From: Opitutia bacterium
Lineage (GTDB): Bacteria > Verrucomicrobiota > Verrucomicrobiia > Opitutales > Opitutaceae
Assembly (NCBI GenBank): GCA_947449835.1
Contig: CANFSZ010000001.1
Coordinates: 1-64,000, forward strand
DNA: 64,000 nucleotides
Direction of reading: 5' to 3'
Shown here: positions 53,301 to 63,201 of the stretch, piece after piece
Layout of the letters: each line of letters begins with the position of its first letter
How positions within the stretch are numbered: position 1 is the stretch's first letter
Translations under genes and position numbers: made by a program
The notes under the pieces: model-generated
What the model saw: the letters and a program-made list of their open reading frames with translations, nothing else
Told to the model about the DNA's origin: nothing
Databases searched by the model: none

Positions 53301-55556
53301 TTATTGGCCGGGGTGGTAAGTGCGCTCGGCGTTTTTCTCGATGTCGGCGCGATAAAACCAAGCGTCCTTAAAAGTGCCGGCGGCGTAGCGCGCGGCTTGG
53401 TCGTTGAAATGAGGCGACGCCGGGTCGCCACTCACGCCACCGGCGAGGAGGGTTTTGGCTTGGACGCGCGGGCCGAATTCGACGACGGCGACGAAGCTGT
53501 TGCCGCGGTTGCCGTAGATGCGCTTCGTCGTCTGCGGCGGGCCGGAAACGCCGAAGGCCGGCAGAGATCCCCAGTCGCTCGGCGCGAAGGCGATCGGCAG
53601 GCTCGGCGCGGCGTCGTCGAACTTGGGGTTGAGGTCGCCGGAAGGGCGTTGGAAACGGTTGATCTCGCCCCACGGCGTTTGCCACGTGCCAAAATCGCGG
53701 GTGAGCCGGCCGGTGACCTGCGCAAGGGCGTCGAGGCATTGCGGCGCAGTGAGCGAGGCGACGAGGTGATCGACGACGACGAGTTCGCGGTTTTTCGCTT
53801 CGCTGATAATGGTGCCGAAGGATTGCGCCCAGAGAATCGCGAGCGTGGTTGGAATGGAATCGACGGCGGCGCGATGGTCCCACGCACGCAACGCCGCGAT
53901 CGGCGCAGCGAGGTCGGCGCGGCGTGGATCCGAAGTCGGTAGCGCATCGAAGGCGCGGAAGAGCACGGGCAGGAGCGTTGCAAACGCCGGGAGCGCGGGG
54001 TCGTAGGCAGCGGTGATGAGGCTATCGAGCGTGAAGGACTTCGCGCGCGAGAGCACGCGAACGGCGTTGAGCCCGCGGGCGTTTTCAGGGTTGGACCAAA
54101 GGTAAGCGGGATAATCGGCGAGCTTAGGGCTGGCGGGGCCGGCGGCGGAGAAGGGCCAGTTGTTGGTATTTTGAATCCAGCCGCTCGCAGGATTGAGCAG
54201 TTGGATCGTTTCCGTCACGGCGTGCAAGCCGCGCCACTCGGTCGCGGGGTCGCTGCCGTCGACGGGGAGTTTCCAGTTGAAACGCGGGTCGCGGCGCGGG
54301 GCGAAGTTGCCGTGGAAGTAGGCGATGTTGCCGTCGGCGTCGGCGTAAACGGTGTTGTTGGACGTGTTGGTGCGTAGCTCCATCACGCTGGTGAACTCGG
54401 CGTAGGTGCGCGCCTTGGTGCGTTGGTAAGATTGAGTGAGCGCGGGCACGGGGTCGTTCATCATTTTGACGGCGATCCATTGGTCCTCGGCGGCAGCGCG
54501 TACGATCGGGCCATGGTGGCTGAAATACGCCATGACTTCGCGCTCGGCGAGCGGCGAGCCGGCGGGCCCGGTGCGGTAGCGGAGCTTGATTTTTTTGGCG
54601 AGAAACGGGCGGATGGCGTTGCCGTAGCGGTAGGTGGGGCCGGCGGGTGATGGAAGAACGGTTTCGCGGTATTCGTCGATGACGTCGGCGCCGTTGGACG
54701 TGTGCATCCAGCCGAGTCTGTCGTTGAAACCCTGATACACGAAGAACTGGCCCCATGTGGCGGCACCGTAGGCGTTGAGGCCCTCGGCGCTCACGGCGTG
54801 CAGTTCAGGGCGAAAATAAAACGACGTGTGCGGGTTGATGAGCAACAGCGCGTGACCGGACGCGCTTTTGGCCGGGGCGATGGCGAAACCGTTGGAGCCT
54901 TGCGCCTCGGGGGGCGCGGGCGGAGAGGAGGCGTCGGAGCCGACGCGGTCGGGCGCGGCGAAAGCGAGCGCGGGGCGCGGACCGTAGAAGGCTTCAAGGT
55001 TTTTGAGCGAAACCGATTCAATGTCGCCGCCGATGCTGCCCTCGGTGAAGGCGAGGGCCATCCACGGCTCGAAATGTGTGATCAATTTCGGACGAACGCC
55101 GGGGTGCGTGTGAAGGTAGAAATTGAGGCCGTCGGCAAAGGCATCCATGAGCGCGCGGAGCCATGCGGGGCTGGTGGCGTAGTGGGCGCGGAGTTCGACG
55201 GGGTCGATGAAGAGCTTCATGCGCAAGTCGCGGTAGAGTTCTTTTTCACCCTCGATTTCGGCGAGGCGGCCGAGGGCGTTGACGTAGTTGAGTTCGATGC
55301 GGTTGAAGTCGTCTTCGGCTTGGGCGTAGAGCAGGCCGAAAACGGTGTTGGCATCGGTTTGGCCAAAAACGTGGGCGATGCCCCAAGTGTCGCGAATGAC
55401 GGTGACCTTGCGCGCATGCTCTTGCCAGCGGGCGAGATCAGCAGGCGTCGGTGCGGCTACGGCGACGGGCTTTGCAACAGGCTCGGCAAAGGTGGCGTTG
55501 AGAAAAATGGCGGCAGCGCCAGACGTGAGCAGAAAACGAAATAGTGAAAAGTGCAT
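53301..55556 (-). CDS. Penicillin acylase family Ntn hydrolase, secreted
   Basis: From the ATG at 55556 (HFSLFRFLLTSGAAAIFLNATFA signal peptide) the protein has 751 residues. The alpha-chain region includes VTVIRDTWGIAHVFGQTD and LLYAQAEDDFNRIE. The autocatalytic site is GSNGFAIAP with candidate nucleophile Ser221, followed by LLLINPHTSF, GAATWGQFFVYQGFNDRLGWMHTSNG. The family hydrolyses amides such as penicillins, acyl-homoserine lactones or cyclic lipopeptides; the substrate is not predictable here. An in-frame ATG 258 bp upstream adds Arg-rich sequence and is not preferred. Confidence 0.87.
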   Translation of the reverse strand: MHFSLFRFLLTSGAAAIFLNATFAEPVAKPVAVAAPTPADLARWQEHARKVTVIRDTWGIAHVFGQTDANTVFGLLYAQAEDDFNRIELNYVNALGRLAEIEGEKELYRDLRMKLFIDPVELRAHYATSPAWLRALMDAFADGLNFYLHTHPGVRPKLITHFEPWMALAFTEGSIGGDIESVSLKNLEAFYGPRPALAFAAPDRVGSDASSPPAPPEAQGSNGFAIAPAKSASGHALLLINPHTSFYFRPELHAVSAEGLNAYGAATWGQFFVYQGFNDRLGWMHTSNGADVIDEYRETVLPSPAGPTYRYGNAIRPFLAKKIKLRYRTGPAGSPLAEREVMAYFSHHGPIVRAAAEDQWIAVKMMNDPVPALTQSYQRTKARTYAEFTSVMELRTNTSNNTVYADADGNIAYFHGNFAPRRDPRFNWKLPVDGSDPATEWRGLHAVTETIQLLNPASGWIQNTNNWPFSAAGPASPKLADYPAYLWSNPENARGLNAVRVLSRAKSFTLDSLITAAYDPALPAFATLLPVLFRAFDALPTSDPRRADLAAPIAALRAWDHRAAVDSIPTTLAILWAQSFGTIISEAKNRELVVVDHLVASLTAPQCLDALAQVTGRLTRDFGTWQTPWGEINRFQRPSGDLNPKFDDAAPSLPIAFAPSDWGSLPAFGVSGPPQTTKRIYGNRGNSFVAVVEFGPRVQAKTLLAGGVSGDPASPHFNDQAARYAAGTFKDAWFYRADIEKNAERTYHPGQ

Positions 55557-55576
55557 GGCGCCGGGCGGGATAAATT

Positions 55577-56398
55577 TTAGACAATCGTGAGAGTGTCGCC
55601 GACACGCAGGACGCCGGATTTGGTCTCGTGAATGAGGTTTTGGCCGAAGTTGACCGACGTGGATTGAACTGAGTCGCGGCGATAAGTGGCGAGTGTTTGG
55701 AGCGGTTCGGGGCCGTCGAGCTGGCCGGTGGCTTGGTCGGTCGTTGTAACGGAGCAACGCGCGCAAGGGCCGCCGGCGCGAAAAATGATGTCGCCGAGGC
55801 GAAAACGGGGCCATGTGTCTTCGGCGTAGGCGGGTGAGTCGGCGATGATGAGGTTGGGGCGGAAGCGATCCATCGGCAGGGCCTCGGCGCCGCGGGCGAT
55901 GAGGCGGTCGTTGAGATCGGCGAGCGAGGATTCGCCGATTACGAGCAGGGGATAAGCGTCGGCGAAGGTCACCGTGTCGCCGGGGTGAGCGTTGGCTTTA
56001 GGAATTGGGCGGTGGAAAGCGGGGCCGAGGCGGACGAGGCGACAACGCGTACCGAGAAAGGCCGTGAGCAACGCGGCTGGCGCCTCGCCGCAATCTTCCG
56101 CGAGCAGGTTTTCACTTTTCCACACGCTCACGCAGCGGGGCGGGGCGGCGGGATCGGAAGCGAGGGAAACGCGGAGCGAGGCTGATTGGGGCGGGGACAG
56201 AGTGAGGTGGGTCGCGTCGAGGGCGGTTGCGATGAGGGCCATCCGCGGCAGGGTGCGCTGAGTCAGAAAACGGCCGGTTTCGTCGATGACGAGAAACCGT
56301 CGGTCACCCACGAGGCCGTGGGCATCAAGTCGAGCGGAGGAAACCGAGCAACCGCCGAGAGATTTAACCGGGTAGAGAAAAAGGCCGCTGAGGCGCAT
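55577..56398 (-). CDS. MOSC domain protein (YcbX-like, no ferredoxin domain)
   Basis: A 273-residue protein with a MOSC N-terminal beta-barrel (LSGLFLYPVKSLGGCSVSSARL, GLVGDRRFLVIDETGRFLTQR) and a MOSC domain (FRPNLIIADSPAYAEDTWPRFRLGD, GGPCARC carrying the likely molybdenum-ligand cysteine). The E. coli YcbX ferredoxin domain is absent, as in mARC-like and short bacterial forms. A role in reduction of N-hydroxylated compounds is possible. It lies 21 bp upstream of the acylase gene on the same strand. Confidence 0.85.
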   Translation of the reverse strand: MRLSGLFLYPVKSLGGCSVSSARLDAHGLVGDRRFLVIDETGRFLTQRTLPRMALIATALDATHLTLSPPQSASLRVSLASDPAAPPRCVSVWKSENLLAEDCGEAPAALLTAFLGTRCRLVRLGPAFHRPIPKANAHPGDTVTFADAYPLLVIGESSLADLNDRLIARGAEALPMDRFRPNLIIADSPAYAEDTWPRFRLGDIIFRAGGPCARCSVTTTDQATGQLDGPEPLQTLATYRRDSVQSTSVNFGQNLIHETKSGVLRVGDTLTIV

Positions 56399-56789
56399 GC
56401 AAGAAACTCAGCGCGCGCCGCGAAGTTTGGCAATCATGGGCTCCGGCGTGTGCAACCATCAGTGTTTTTCTAGCGGCATTATGTTATCTTAATGTGACTC
56501 ATTCTCCGGTCTCTTGATTTAGCTAATAACTTAGCTAAGTAATTTTACTATGTCCATAATCCTCTGCGTTCTGCGCGCTGGGCTTGGGCTATAAATACAT
56601 TTTATTGCAATTAAAATAGGCGGAGAAAGCCCACGCGTAGGTTGCGGGATGGCTTTTGTTCACCCGCGCTGCTCGTAGTCTTGAACAGGATGCTATTCTG
56701 CTGCTTATGGGCGCAGCGACTAGGTTTCTATCTTCGTGGAGAAGATTTTGGGCTCGAAATAAAACGGCGCAGACCTAGCGAAAGAACGG
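56399..56789. other. AT-rich intergenic region with repeated TTAGCTAA
   Basis: 391 bp, AT-rich compared with its surroundings, with no gene I can support. The palindrome TTAGCTAA occurs twice, 12 bp apart (56519-56526 and 56531-56538), and could be a binding site. A 69-codon + strand frame at 56642-56851 is unlikely to be real: it overlaps the next gene and has no protein-like features. Confidence 0.4.
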
Positions 56790-57170
56790 TTATGCGCTCA
56801 CGGATTTCCGGCGGTATACGACGAGGTAACGGGGGGTGTCGGCGCGAGTGACGAATGCGTTAGGTGTCGTGCCGTCGAGGCCGTAGCAGATGCGGAGCAG
56901 GTCGCCTTTGGCTTGGTAAATGGCGGATATCACGCGACCGGTGTTGGGGCCTTCCAGTCCGCGCAATGTCAGGATCGGGTGCGCCTCGGCTGCGGCGGCA
57001 TCGGCGGCGGCAACGTGGCCACGGTCCGCGATCTCTTCACCGAACCGCACGCTGTAATGCGTGGCGGAAATCTCGAGGGTGGTATTATCAACGACGAGGG
57101 GATGCGCGGGCTCGCCGGAGAGTTCCGCGCGGATCATTTTCCAAATACCGTGGAGCGGGGCGGGCGTCAT
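56790..57170 (-). CDS. TIGR03067-like domain protein of unknown function
   Basis: A 126-residue soluble protein beginning PLHGIWKMIRAELSGEPAHP and containing TLEISATHYSVRFGE, IYQAKGDLLRICYGLDGTTPNAF and YLVVYRR. The pattern 'GxWK..SAE..G' to 'LxICY' is that of the planctomycete/verrucomicrobial TIGR03067 domain, a lipocalin-like beta-barrel without known function. It overlaps the rmuC stop by 4 bp and is the last gene of the tdh operon. Confidence 0.7.
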   Translation of the reverse strand: MTPAPLHGIWKMIRAELSGEPAHPLVVDNTTLEISATHYSVRFGEEIADRGHVAAADAAAAEAHPILTLRGLEGPNTGRVISAIYQAKGDLLRICYGLDGTTPNAFVTRADTPRYLVVYRRKSVSA

Positions 57171-58462
57171 GGACGGAGAAATTCGGGGGCGGTGAGCGTC
57201 TTCGGAATCTCGGAGACGGGGCGCGGCTCTGGAATTTTCTTTTCGCTGCCGGCACCGAGTTTTTCGAGTTTGCGGCCGGTCACGAGCACCTGACTTTCGG
57301 TTTGGTAAACGGTGCTGTTGAAGGCGGTGACGGCTTGGGTGAGACGTTGGCCGAGATCGTCGAGATTTTTGCCGACGGCGGCCACGCGTTCATGGAGTTC
57401 GAGGCCGAGTTTGCGGATTTCCTCGGTATTTTTGGAAAGGACTTCTTGTTTCCAACCGAAGGCGGCGGCTTTGAGCAGGGCGATGAGCGTGGCGGGGGAG
57501 GCGAGGATGACGCCCACCGCGGTACCGCGCTCAAAAAGATCGGGCTCATAGCGGAGGGCGGCGCTGTAAAACGCTTCGCCGGGAATAAAGAGCACCACGA
57601 ACTCGGGCGAAGGCTGGATGTTTTTCCAGTAGGCTTTGTTGCCCAAGGCGTCGATGTGGCCGCGCACGACGCGGGCGTGTTCGGTGAATTTAGCTTTGCG
57701 GATCGTCTCGTCGCCGGCTTCGAGGGCTTCCAGGTAGGCTTGCATGGGCGCCTTGGCATCGACGGCGATGGATTTGCCGCCGGGGAGGCGGATGATCATG
57801 TCGGGGCGAACCTCGCCGACGGCGCTTTGTTGGATAAAGTCGACGTTTTCAAGCATGCCGGCGAGCTCGACGACGCGTTGCAGTTGGAGTTCGCCCCAAC
57901 GGCCGGCGGTCGAGGTGGAACGCAACGAGCGGGAGAGTTTGGTGGTCTCTGATTGGAGCGAAGTCTGGGCGGTTGCGAGGCCTTTGAGTTGTTCGGTGAG
58001 CGTGCCGTAGGCGGTGGCGCGGGTCTTCTCGATTTCGGCGATCTTACCGTCGACTTTTTCGAGGGACTCGCGGAGCGGTTTTACTAGGGCGTCGATGGCA
58101 AGTTGGCGTTTCTCGAGGTCGCCGGCGGATTGAGTCTGGAGTTGGGCGAAGGATTGTTGGGCTTGCGCGAGAAAATCGGCGCGGTTGGCGCGGAGGGCGT
58201 CGGCGGAGAGGGCTTTGAATTCGGCGACGAGGCGCTCGTGGGCGGATTTCTCCGCGGTGAGCTCGGTGGCGTGCTGGGTGACGAGCGTCGAGAGTCGCTG
58301 CGTCTCGGTGCGTTGCGCGGTAAGTTCTTGGGCGAGCCGCGAGTTTTCGTCGGCGAGGGCGCGGGTGCGCTCAGTGAGCGTGGCGGCGCGGCCGCGCCAA
58401 TAAAACCAGACGATCAGCGCGCTAAGTCCAGCGGCGAGGAGGGCGGTGAAAAAAAGCGACAT
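57167..58462 (-). CDS. rmuC: DNA recombination protein RmuC
   Basis: A 431-residue protein with an N-terminal membrane helix (FFTALLAAGLSALIVWFYW), a long coiled coil (about 25-180) and the RmuC nuclease-like core: GRWGELQLQRVVELAGM, VGEVRPDMIIRLPGGKSIAVDAKAP, FVVLFIPGEAFYSAAL and ASPATLIALLKAAAFGWKQE. RmuC limits inversions at short inverted repeats. It is cotranscribed with cdd (9-bp gap) and overlaps the next gene by 4 bp. Confidence 0.92.
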   Translation of the reverse strand: MSLFFTALLAAGLSALIVWFYWRGRAATLTERTRALADENSRLAQELTAQRTETQRLSTLVTQHATELTAEKSAHERLVAEFKALSADALRANRADFLAQAQQSFAQLQTQSAGDLEKRQLAIDALVKPLRESLEKVDGKIAEIEKTRATAYGTLTEQLKGLATAQTSLQSETTKLSRSLRSTSTAGRWGELQLQRVVELAGMLENVDFIQQSAVGEVRPDMIIRLPGGKSIAVDAKAPMQAYLEALEAGDETIRKAKFTEHARVVRGHIDALGNKAYWKNIQPSPEFVVLFIPGEAFYSAALRYEPDLFERGTAVGVILASPATLIALLKAAAFGWKQEVLSKNTEEIRKLGLELHERVAAVGKNLDDLGQRLTQAVTAFNSTVYQTESQVLVTGRKLEKLGAGSEKKIPEPRPVSEIPKTLTAPEFLRP

Positions 58463-58471
58463 GGAGAAAAA

Positions 58472-58885
58472 TCAGACCAGAGCCTCGGGTCCGAACGCGC
58501 CGGGGAGCAAGCGATCAAGCGTGGTTTCGTGGCGCGCGTTGGACGTGCAGACGCTGATCACGAGAGCCGTCGGGCCGAATTCGTTGATGACTTGGCGGCA
58601 AGCGCCGCAGGGGCTCGTGGGCTGGGTGGTCGGCGTGAAAACGGCGACGGCAAGAATGCGGCGCTCACCGGCGGCGGCGGCGGTGAAAATCGCGGTGCGC
58701 TCGGCGCAATTGCACAGACCGTAGGAGGCATTCTCGACGTTACAGCCGGCGTAGATTTTGCCCGAGGCGGCGAGGACGGCGGCTCCCACGGGAAACTCGG
58801 AATACGGCGAATACGATTTTTTCGCGGCGGCGCGGGCGGCTTTTTCGAGCTGGCGGCAAACGCGGGCGGAAATGTTTTTAGCCAT
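58472..58885 (-). CDS. cdd: Cytidine deaminase
   Basis: A 137-residue homotetrameric-type cytidine deaminase. The zinc site comprises Cys60-Ala-Glu62 in NCAERTAIF and P-C93-G-A-C96; the substrate loop is GCNVENASYG. It converts cytidine/deoxycytidine to uridine/deoxyuridine. It lies 11 bp after kbl in the same operon. Confidence 0.94.
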   Translation of the reverse strand: MAKNISARVCRQLEKAARAAAKKSYSPYSEFPVGAAVLAASGKIYAGCNVENASYGLCNCAERTAIFTAAAAGERRILAVAVFTPTTQPTSPCGACRQVINEFGPTALVISVCTSNARHETTLDRLLPGAFGPEALV

Positions 58886-58896
58886 GGGGAAAAGTA

Positions 58897-60087
58897 TCAG
58901 AGGCCGAGTTCGGTTTTGGTAGTGGCGAAGGCGTTGATGGCAAATTCGAGGTCGGCGCGCGAGTGGGCCGCGCTGACTTGGGTGCGGATGCGGGCGGCGC
59001 CTTGGGGTACGACCGGATAGAAAAATCCGACGACGTACACGCCTTTTTCGAGCATGCGCGCGGCAAATCGCTGCGAGAGCGCAGCGTCGCCGAGCATCAC
59101 CGGAACGATCGGATGCGCGCCGGGTTTAAGCGTGAGGCCGGCGGCGGTGAGACCGGCGCGGAAGAACTTCGTGTTTTCTTCGAGACGGTCGCGCAAGGCC
59201 GTCGAAGTGCTGATGAGATCGAGGGCGGCGAGGGACGATGCGACGATGGCGGGCGCGAGCGAGTTGGAAAACAAGTATGGGCGCGAGCGTTGGCGGAGCA
59301 GGGCAATGATTTCTTTTTTGCCGCTAAGATAGCCGCCGCTCGCGCCGCCGAGGGCTTTGCCGAGCGTGCCGGAAATGAGGTCGATGCGGCCCATGACGCC
59401 GCAGTGCTCAGGCGTGCCGCGGCCGGTCTTGCCCATAAAGCCGACGGCATGGCTGTCGTCGACCATCACGAGGGCACCGTAGCGATCGGCAAGGTCGCAG
59501 ATCTCGCGCAGGGGCGCGATGAAACCGTCCATCGAAAACACGCCGTCGGTCACGACGAGTTTGAAGCGAGCTTTGGCGGCATCGGCGGCTTGGAGTTGGG
59601 CCTCGAGATCGGCGAGGTTGCAATTTTTGTAGCGGAAACGCTGGGCCTTGCAGAGGCGGATGCCGTCGATGATCGAGGCATGGTTTAACTCATCGCTGAT
59701 GACGGCGTCTTCGGCGGTGAGGAGCGTTTCAAAAGCGCCGCCGTTGGCGTCGAAACACGAGGAATAAAGAATCGTGTCTTCGACGCCGAGGAAGGCGCTG
59801 AGGCGTTGCTCGAGTTCGCGGTGGATTTCTTGCGTGCCGCAGATGAAACGCACCGAGGCGAGGCCGTAGCCCCAACGATCGAGCGCGGTGTGGGCGGCGG
59901 TGATGAGCGTAGGGTGATTGGCGAGACCGAGGTAGTTGTTGGCGCAGAAATTCAGGACCTCGCGACCGCCGGTGACGGCGACGTGCGCGGATTGGGCGGT
60001 GGCGATGAGGCGTTCGCGTTTAGTGAGACCGGCGGCGTCAATTTCGCTGAGGGTTTTTTCGAGGTGCGCGAGATAGGCGGGCGTCAT
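58897..60087 (-). CDS. kbl: Glycine C-acetyltransferase (2-amino-3-ketobutyrate CoA ligase)
   Basis: A 396-residue PLP enzyme of the alpha-oxoamine synthase family. Features: [61 protein letters not shown] and the PLP lysine in [18 protein letters not shown]. It cleaves 2-amino-3-ketobutyrate with CoA to glycine and acetyl-CoA. It starts 3 bp after the tdh stop, forming the classical two-step threonine degradation pathway. Confidence 0.95.
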   Translation of the reverse strand: MTPAYLAHLEKTLSEIDAAGLTKRERLIATAQSAHVAVTGGREVLNFCANNYLGLANHPTLITAAHTALDRWGYGLASVRFICGTQEIHRELEQRLSAFLGVEDTILYSSCFDANGGAFETLLTAEDAVISDELNHASIIDGIRLCKAQRFRYKNCNLADLEAQLQAADAAKARFKLVVTDGVFSMDGFIAPLREICDLADRYGALVMVDDSHAVGFMGKTGRGTPEHCGVMGRIDLISGTLGKALGGASGGYLSGKKEIIALLRQRSRPYLFSNSLAPAIVASSLAALDLISTSTALRDRLEENTKFFRAGLTAAGLTLKPGAHPIVPVMLGDAALSQRFAARMLEKGVYVVGFFYPVVPQGAARIRTQVSAAHSRADLEFAINAFATTKTELGL

Positions 60088-60090
60088 GGG

Positions 60091-61116
60091 TCAGTCCCAG
60101 TTCAAGATGATTTTCCCGCTGCGGCCGGAGCGCATGAGATCGAAGCCTTTTTGGAAATCGGTGTAATGAAAACGGTGCGTGATGACCGGCGAGATATCGA
60201 GGCCACGTTGGATAAGTGACGTCATCTTGTACCACGTCTCATACATCTCGCGGCCGTAGATGCCGCGGATCGTGAGCATGTTGAAAACGACTTTGTTCCA
60301 ATCCACGGCAGCGGCGCCGGGCATGATGCCGAGGAGGGCGATGCGCCCGCCGTGGGCCATGTTGTCGATCATGGTATTGAGCGCGACAGGATTGCCAGAC
60401 ATCTCGAGGCCAACGTCGAAACCTTCCTTCATGCCGATCTCGCGCTGGACGTCGGCTAGGTTTTCTTTGGAAACATCAACCGTGCGTGTGGCGCCCATGC
60501 GGGCGGCGAGGGCGAGGCGGTCGGGGTTAACGTCGGTAACGACGACTTTGCGCGCGCCTGCATGTTGGGCGATCGCGGTGGCCATGCAACCGATGGGTCC
60601 GGCGCCGGTGATGAGCACGTCTTCGCCGACAAGATCATACTGGAGCGCGGTGTGCGTGGCGTTGCCGAGTGGGTCGAAGCACGAAAGCACGTCGAGGGGA
60701 ATAGCGGGATCGACGAGCACGGCGTTGGTCGCAGGGATGCAGAGGTATTCGGCGAATGCGCCGTCGCGGTTCACGCCCACGCCTTTGGTGTCTTTGCAAA
60801 GGTGGCGGCGACCCGCGAGGCAGTTGCGGCAGAGGCCGCAGACGATGTGGCCCTCGCCGTCGACCAGATCGCCGGGCGAAAATCCGATGACGTTGGCGCC
60901 GACGGCTTCGATGGTGCCGACGAATTCGTGGCCGACGACCATGGGCGGCTTGATGGTTTTTTCCGCCCACGCGTCCCAGTTGTAAATGTGAACATCGGTC
61001 CCGCAGATAGAGGTTTTTTTAACCTTGATGAGGACGTCGTTCACGCCGGGCTTGGGCACGGGGACTTCCGTGAGCGAGAGGCCGGGGCCGGCTTGGAGTT
61101 TGGCGATGGCGCGCAT
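60091..61116 (-). CDS. tdh: L-threonine 3-dehydrogenase
   Basis: The ATG at 61116 ([20 protein letters not shown]) aligns with the E. coli Tdh start and gives 341 residues, the family size. Zinc-catalytic residues are Cys in [13 protein letters not shown] and His-Glu in VGHEFVG; the structural zinc loop [15 protein letters not shown] is intact, unlike the dehydrogenase at 5960. NAD binding: [21 protein letters not shown] and [15 protein letters not shown] are highly typical. An ATG at 61131 is also possible. It oxidises threonine to 2-amino-3-ketobutyrate for Kbl. Confidence 0.95.
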   Translation of the reverse strand: MRAIAKLQAGPGLSLTEVPVPKPGVNDVLIKVKKTSICGTDVHIYNWDAWAEKTIKPPMVVGHEFVGTIEAVGANVIGFSPGDLVDGEGHIVCGLCRNCLAGRRHLCKDTKGVGVNRDGAFAEYLCIPATNAVLVDPAIPLDVLSCFDPLGNATHTALQYDLVGEDVLITGAGPIGCMATAIAQHAGARKVVVTDVNPDRLALAARMGATRTVDVSKENLADVQREIGMKEGFDVGLEMSGNPVALNTMIDNMAHGGRIALLGIMPGAAAVDWNKVVFNMLTIRGIYGREMYETWYKMTSLIQRGLDISPVITHRFHYTDFQKGFDLMRSGRSGKIILNWD

Positions 61117-61275
61117 AGTGGAAGCGGGCATGAGATTTTTGATTGGCCCAAGTTTAGCGAAGGGCGCGGGCGGGAAACAATGGTGAACGCTCGCCCATGA
61201 CACAGATTTATCGGGCGGTACGAAATTTCATTTCTAGGTAACGCACGAAAAGCGCGGCGCCTGCGGCGGTGCGAT

Positions 61276-62592
61276 ATGAGTTTGCCTCTGCGGCGGCGAG
61301 CGAGTGCGCTCGGCGTTCAGCCGATGATGAACCGATTTTATACCGATTTCGACGCAGAGACCTACGGCGCGGTTCGCAAGACCGATTACCGCAACGCGTT
61401 TCAAATCGACCGCGACCGCATCATTCACGCGCACGCATTTCGGAAACTGCAGTCGAAGACGCAGGTGTTTCTATCGGGTGAATACGATTTTTACCGCACG
61501 CGGCTCACGCACTCGATGGAAGTCGCGCAGATCGGGCGCTCGATTTGTCACTATTTGCGGACCCAGGGCGGGCCGTTAGCCGATGATTTTTTTATCGACG
61601 GCGATTTGGTCGAGGCGGTGTGTCTCGCGCACGATCTTGGGCATCCGCCGTTTGGGCATTCGGGCGAACGGACGCTGCAGGAGCTGATGTTGCCTTGGGG
61701 AGGTTTTGAGGGGAACGCGCAGACGCTGCACCTGCTCACGGAGACGATGTTTCAAAACGAATCTGGCGTGCGCGGCATGCAGGCGACGCGGGCGCTGCTC
61801 GACGGCGTGTTGAAGTACAAAAAATTGTTCGCGGAATTTCCTGCGCCGCCGGCGAATCATTTTCTCTATGATCCCCAAGGCGCGGTGCGGACGTTTGTTT
61901 TTGGCGCGGCGACGATTCCCGCGGAGTTGCACGCCGAGGAAAAGCTGAACGCGTTTAAAAGCGTCGAGTGTCAGATCATGGATTGGGCGGACGATGCGGC
62001 GTATTCGCTTAACGATATCGTGGACGGCGTGAAGGCGGGCTTTTTGACGATCGAGCGCATCGAGGCCTGGGCGGCCGGCGAGGCGCTTGATGCGGAGCGA
62101 CAGAGCTGGCTCGACGCGTTATTCGCGGCGATTCGGGCGGACCGATTGGAGAATGTGTTTTCGGCCAAGATCGGGGTGTTCATCACGGCTTGTCGGCTGC
62201 GGGAGCGAAAAAACTTCATGAGCGCGGCGACGAATCGTTACCGTTTCGAACTCGTGGTGGCACCGGCGGCGGGGCGCGAGGCGATGTTTTATAAAAAGAT
62301 GGCCAACGACATCATCTTCGAGAGTCCGCAACTCCAGCAGATGGAGCACAAGGCGCGGAAGGTGATGTTTGAGCTCTGGGATTCAGCGTGGAAAAACTAC
62401 GTCGAGCGCTCGGGCCGCATCATTCATATACTGCCGCCGCGAGTCGGTAAATTGATCGCCGCAGAAACGACCGAAGCTGGGAAGGCGCGCCAAATCTGCG
62501 ATTGGTTGGCGGGCCTTACGGACGGAATGATCGTGCGGACTTACCAGCGGCTCTTTGATCCGGAACTCGGGTCGATCCGGGATTTGAGCTGA
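61276..62592 (+). CDS. dgt: Deoxyguanosinetriphosphate triphosphohydrolase-like HD protein
   Basis: A 438-residue dNTPase. Motifs: HAFRKLQSKTQVFLSGEYDFYRTRLTH (first His and the Arg-rich substrate loop), LAHDLGHPPFGHSGE (HD metal site), GFEGNAQTLHLLTE and IMDWADDAAYSLNDIVDG (final Asp). It hydrolyses dNTPs to nucleoside and triphosphate. The ATG pair at 61321-61326 (MMNRFYTDFD) could be the actual start. It is divergent from tdh. Confidence 0.9.
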   Translation: MSLPLRRRASALGVQPMMNRFYTDFDAETYGAVRKTDYRNAFQIDRDRIIHAHAFRKLQSKTQVFLSGEYDFYRTRLTHSMEVAQIGRSICHYLRTQGGPLADDFFIDGDLVEAVCLAHDLGHPPFGHSGERTLQELMLPWGGFEGNAQTLHLLTETMFQNESGVRGMQATRALLDGVLKYKKLFAEFPAPPANHFLYDPQGAVRTFVFGAATIPAELHAEEKLNAFKSVECQIMDWADDAAYSLNDIVDGVKAGFLTIERIEAWAAGEALDAERQSWLDALFAAIRADRLENVFSAKIGVFITACRLRERKNFMSAATNRYRFELVVAPAAGREAMFYKKMANDIIFESPQLQQMEHKARKVMFELWDSAWKNYVERSGRIIHILPPRVGKLIAAETTEAGKARQICDWLAGLTDGMIVRTYQRLFDPELGSIRDLS

Positions 62593-62598
62593 GTTTTT

Positions 62599-63201
62599 TC
62601 AGGCCGAGAGATGGCCTTCGTGCACGGCCCGGGCGACCATGGCTTGAGCGTAGGCCCAGAGATCGGCGCTGCCTTCGGCGATGTGGGCGTTGCGGGCGAG
62701 GACGCGGTCGGAGGTGATGCCGTGTTTTTTCCACGCGGCGCCTTCGGTCGAGCAATTCAGCAACATCGGGTGAAAGCGGTCCACGGCGGCGGCGAATTTG
62801 GCCTCGGGGGTTTGGCGGGCGTCAAACTCATCCCAGAGCGCGCGGAACTCGGCGGATTGACCAGGTGGCAAGAGTCCAAAAATGCGGTCGGCGGCGAGGC
62901 ACTCGCGCGCGTGTTGGTCAGCCATGTTTTTCGTGTCGTAGGCAAACGTGTCGCCGGCGTCGATTTCGACGAGGTCGTGGATGATCACCATTTTGAGCGC
63001 GCGGAGCACGTCGAGGTGCGGGACGTTGGCGTGCTCGGCGAGGGTCATCACCAGCAGGCAAAGGCCCCAGGAATGTTCGGCGTCATTTTCGGCGCGACCG
63101 CTGACGGTGTTTACCGTCTGCCGGAAAATATTTTTGAGCTGATCGACCTCGACGATGAAGGCGATCTGGCGCGAGAGACGTTCGAGCGGAGTGGCGCTCA
63201 C
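62599..63201 (-). CDS. HD domain phosphohydrolase (YfbR-like)
   Basis: A 200-residue HD protein: DAEHSWGLCLLVMTLAEHAN (first His), KMVIIHDLVEIDAGDTFAYD (HD plus Glu) and a later Asp in AAAVDRFHPMLLN. This is the HD_3 family containing 5'-deoxynucleotidases. Next to dgt, a role in nucleotide pool control is plausible. The two genes converge 7 bp apart. Its start overlaps the stop of the SGNH gene by 4 bp. Confidence 0.83.
   Translation of the reverse strand: MSATPLERLSRQIAFIVEVDQLKNIFRQTVNTVSGRAENDAEHSWGLCLLVMTLAEHANVPHLDVLRALKMVIIHDLVEIDAGDTFAYDTKNMADQHARECLAADRIFGLLPPGQSAEFRALWDEFDARQTPEAKFAAAVDRFHPMLLNCSTEGAAWKKHGITSDRVLARNAHIAEGSADLWAYAQAMVARAVHEGHLSA

Noticed and set aside
54702-55544. 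280-codon + strand frame opposite the penicillin acylase gene
   Set aside because: Antisense shadow in high-GC DNA; the - strand carries the full Ntn-hydrolase motif set.
56642-56851. 69-codon + strand frame
   Set aside because: It overlaps the TIGR03067-like gene, changes composition midway and shows no protein-like features.
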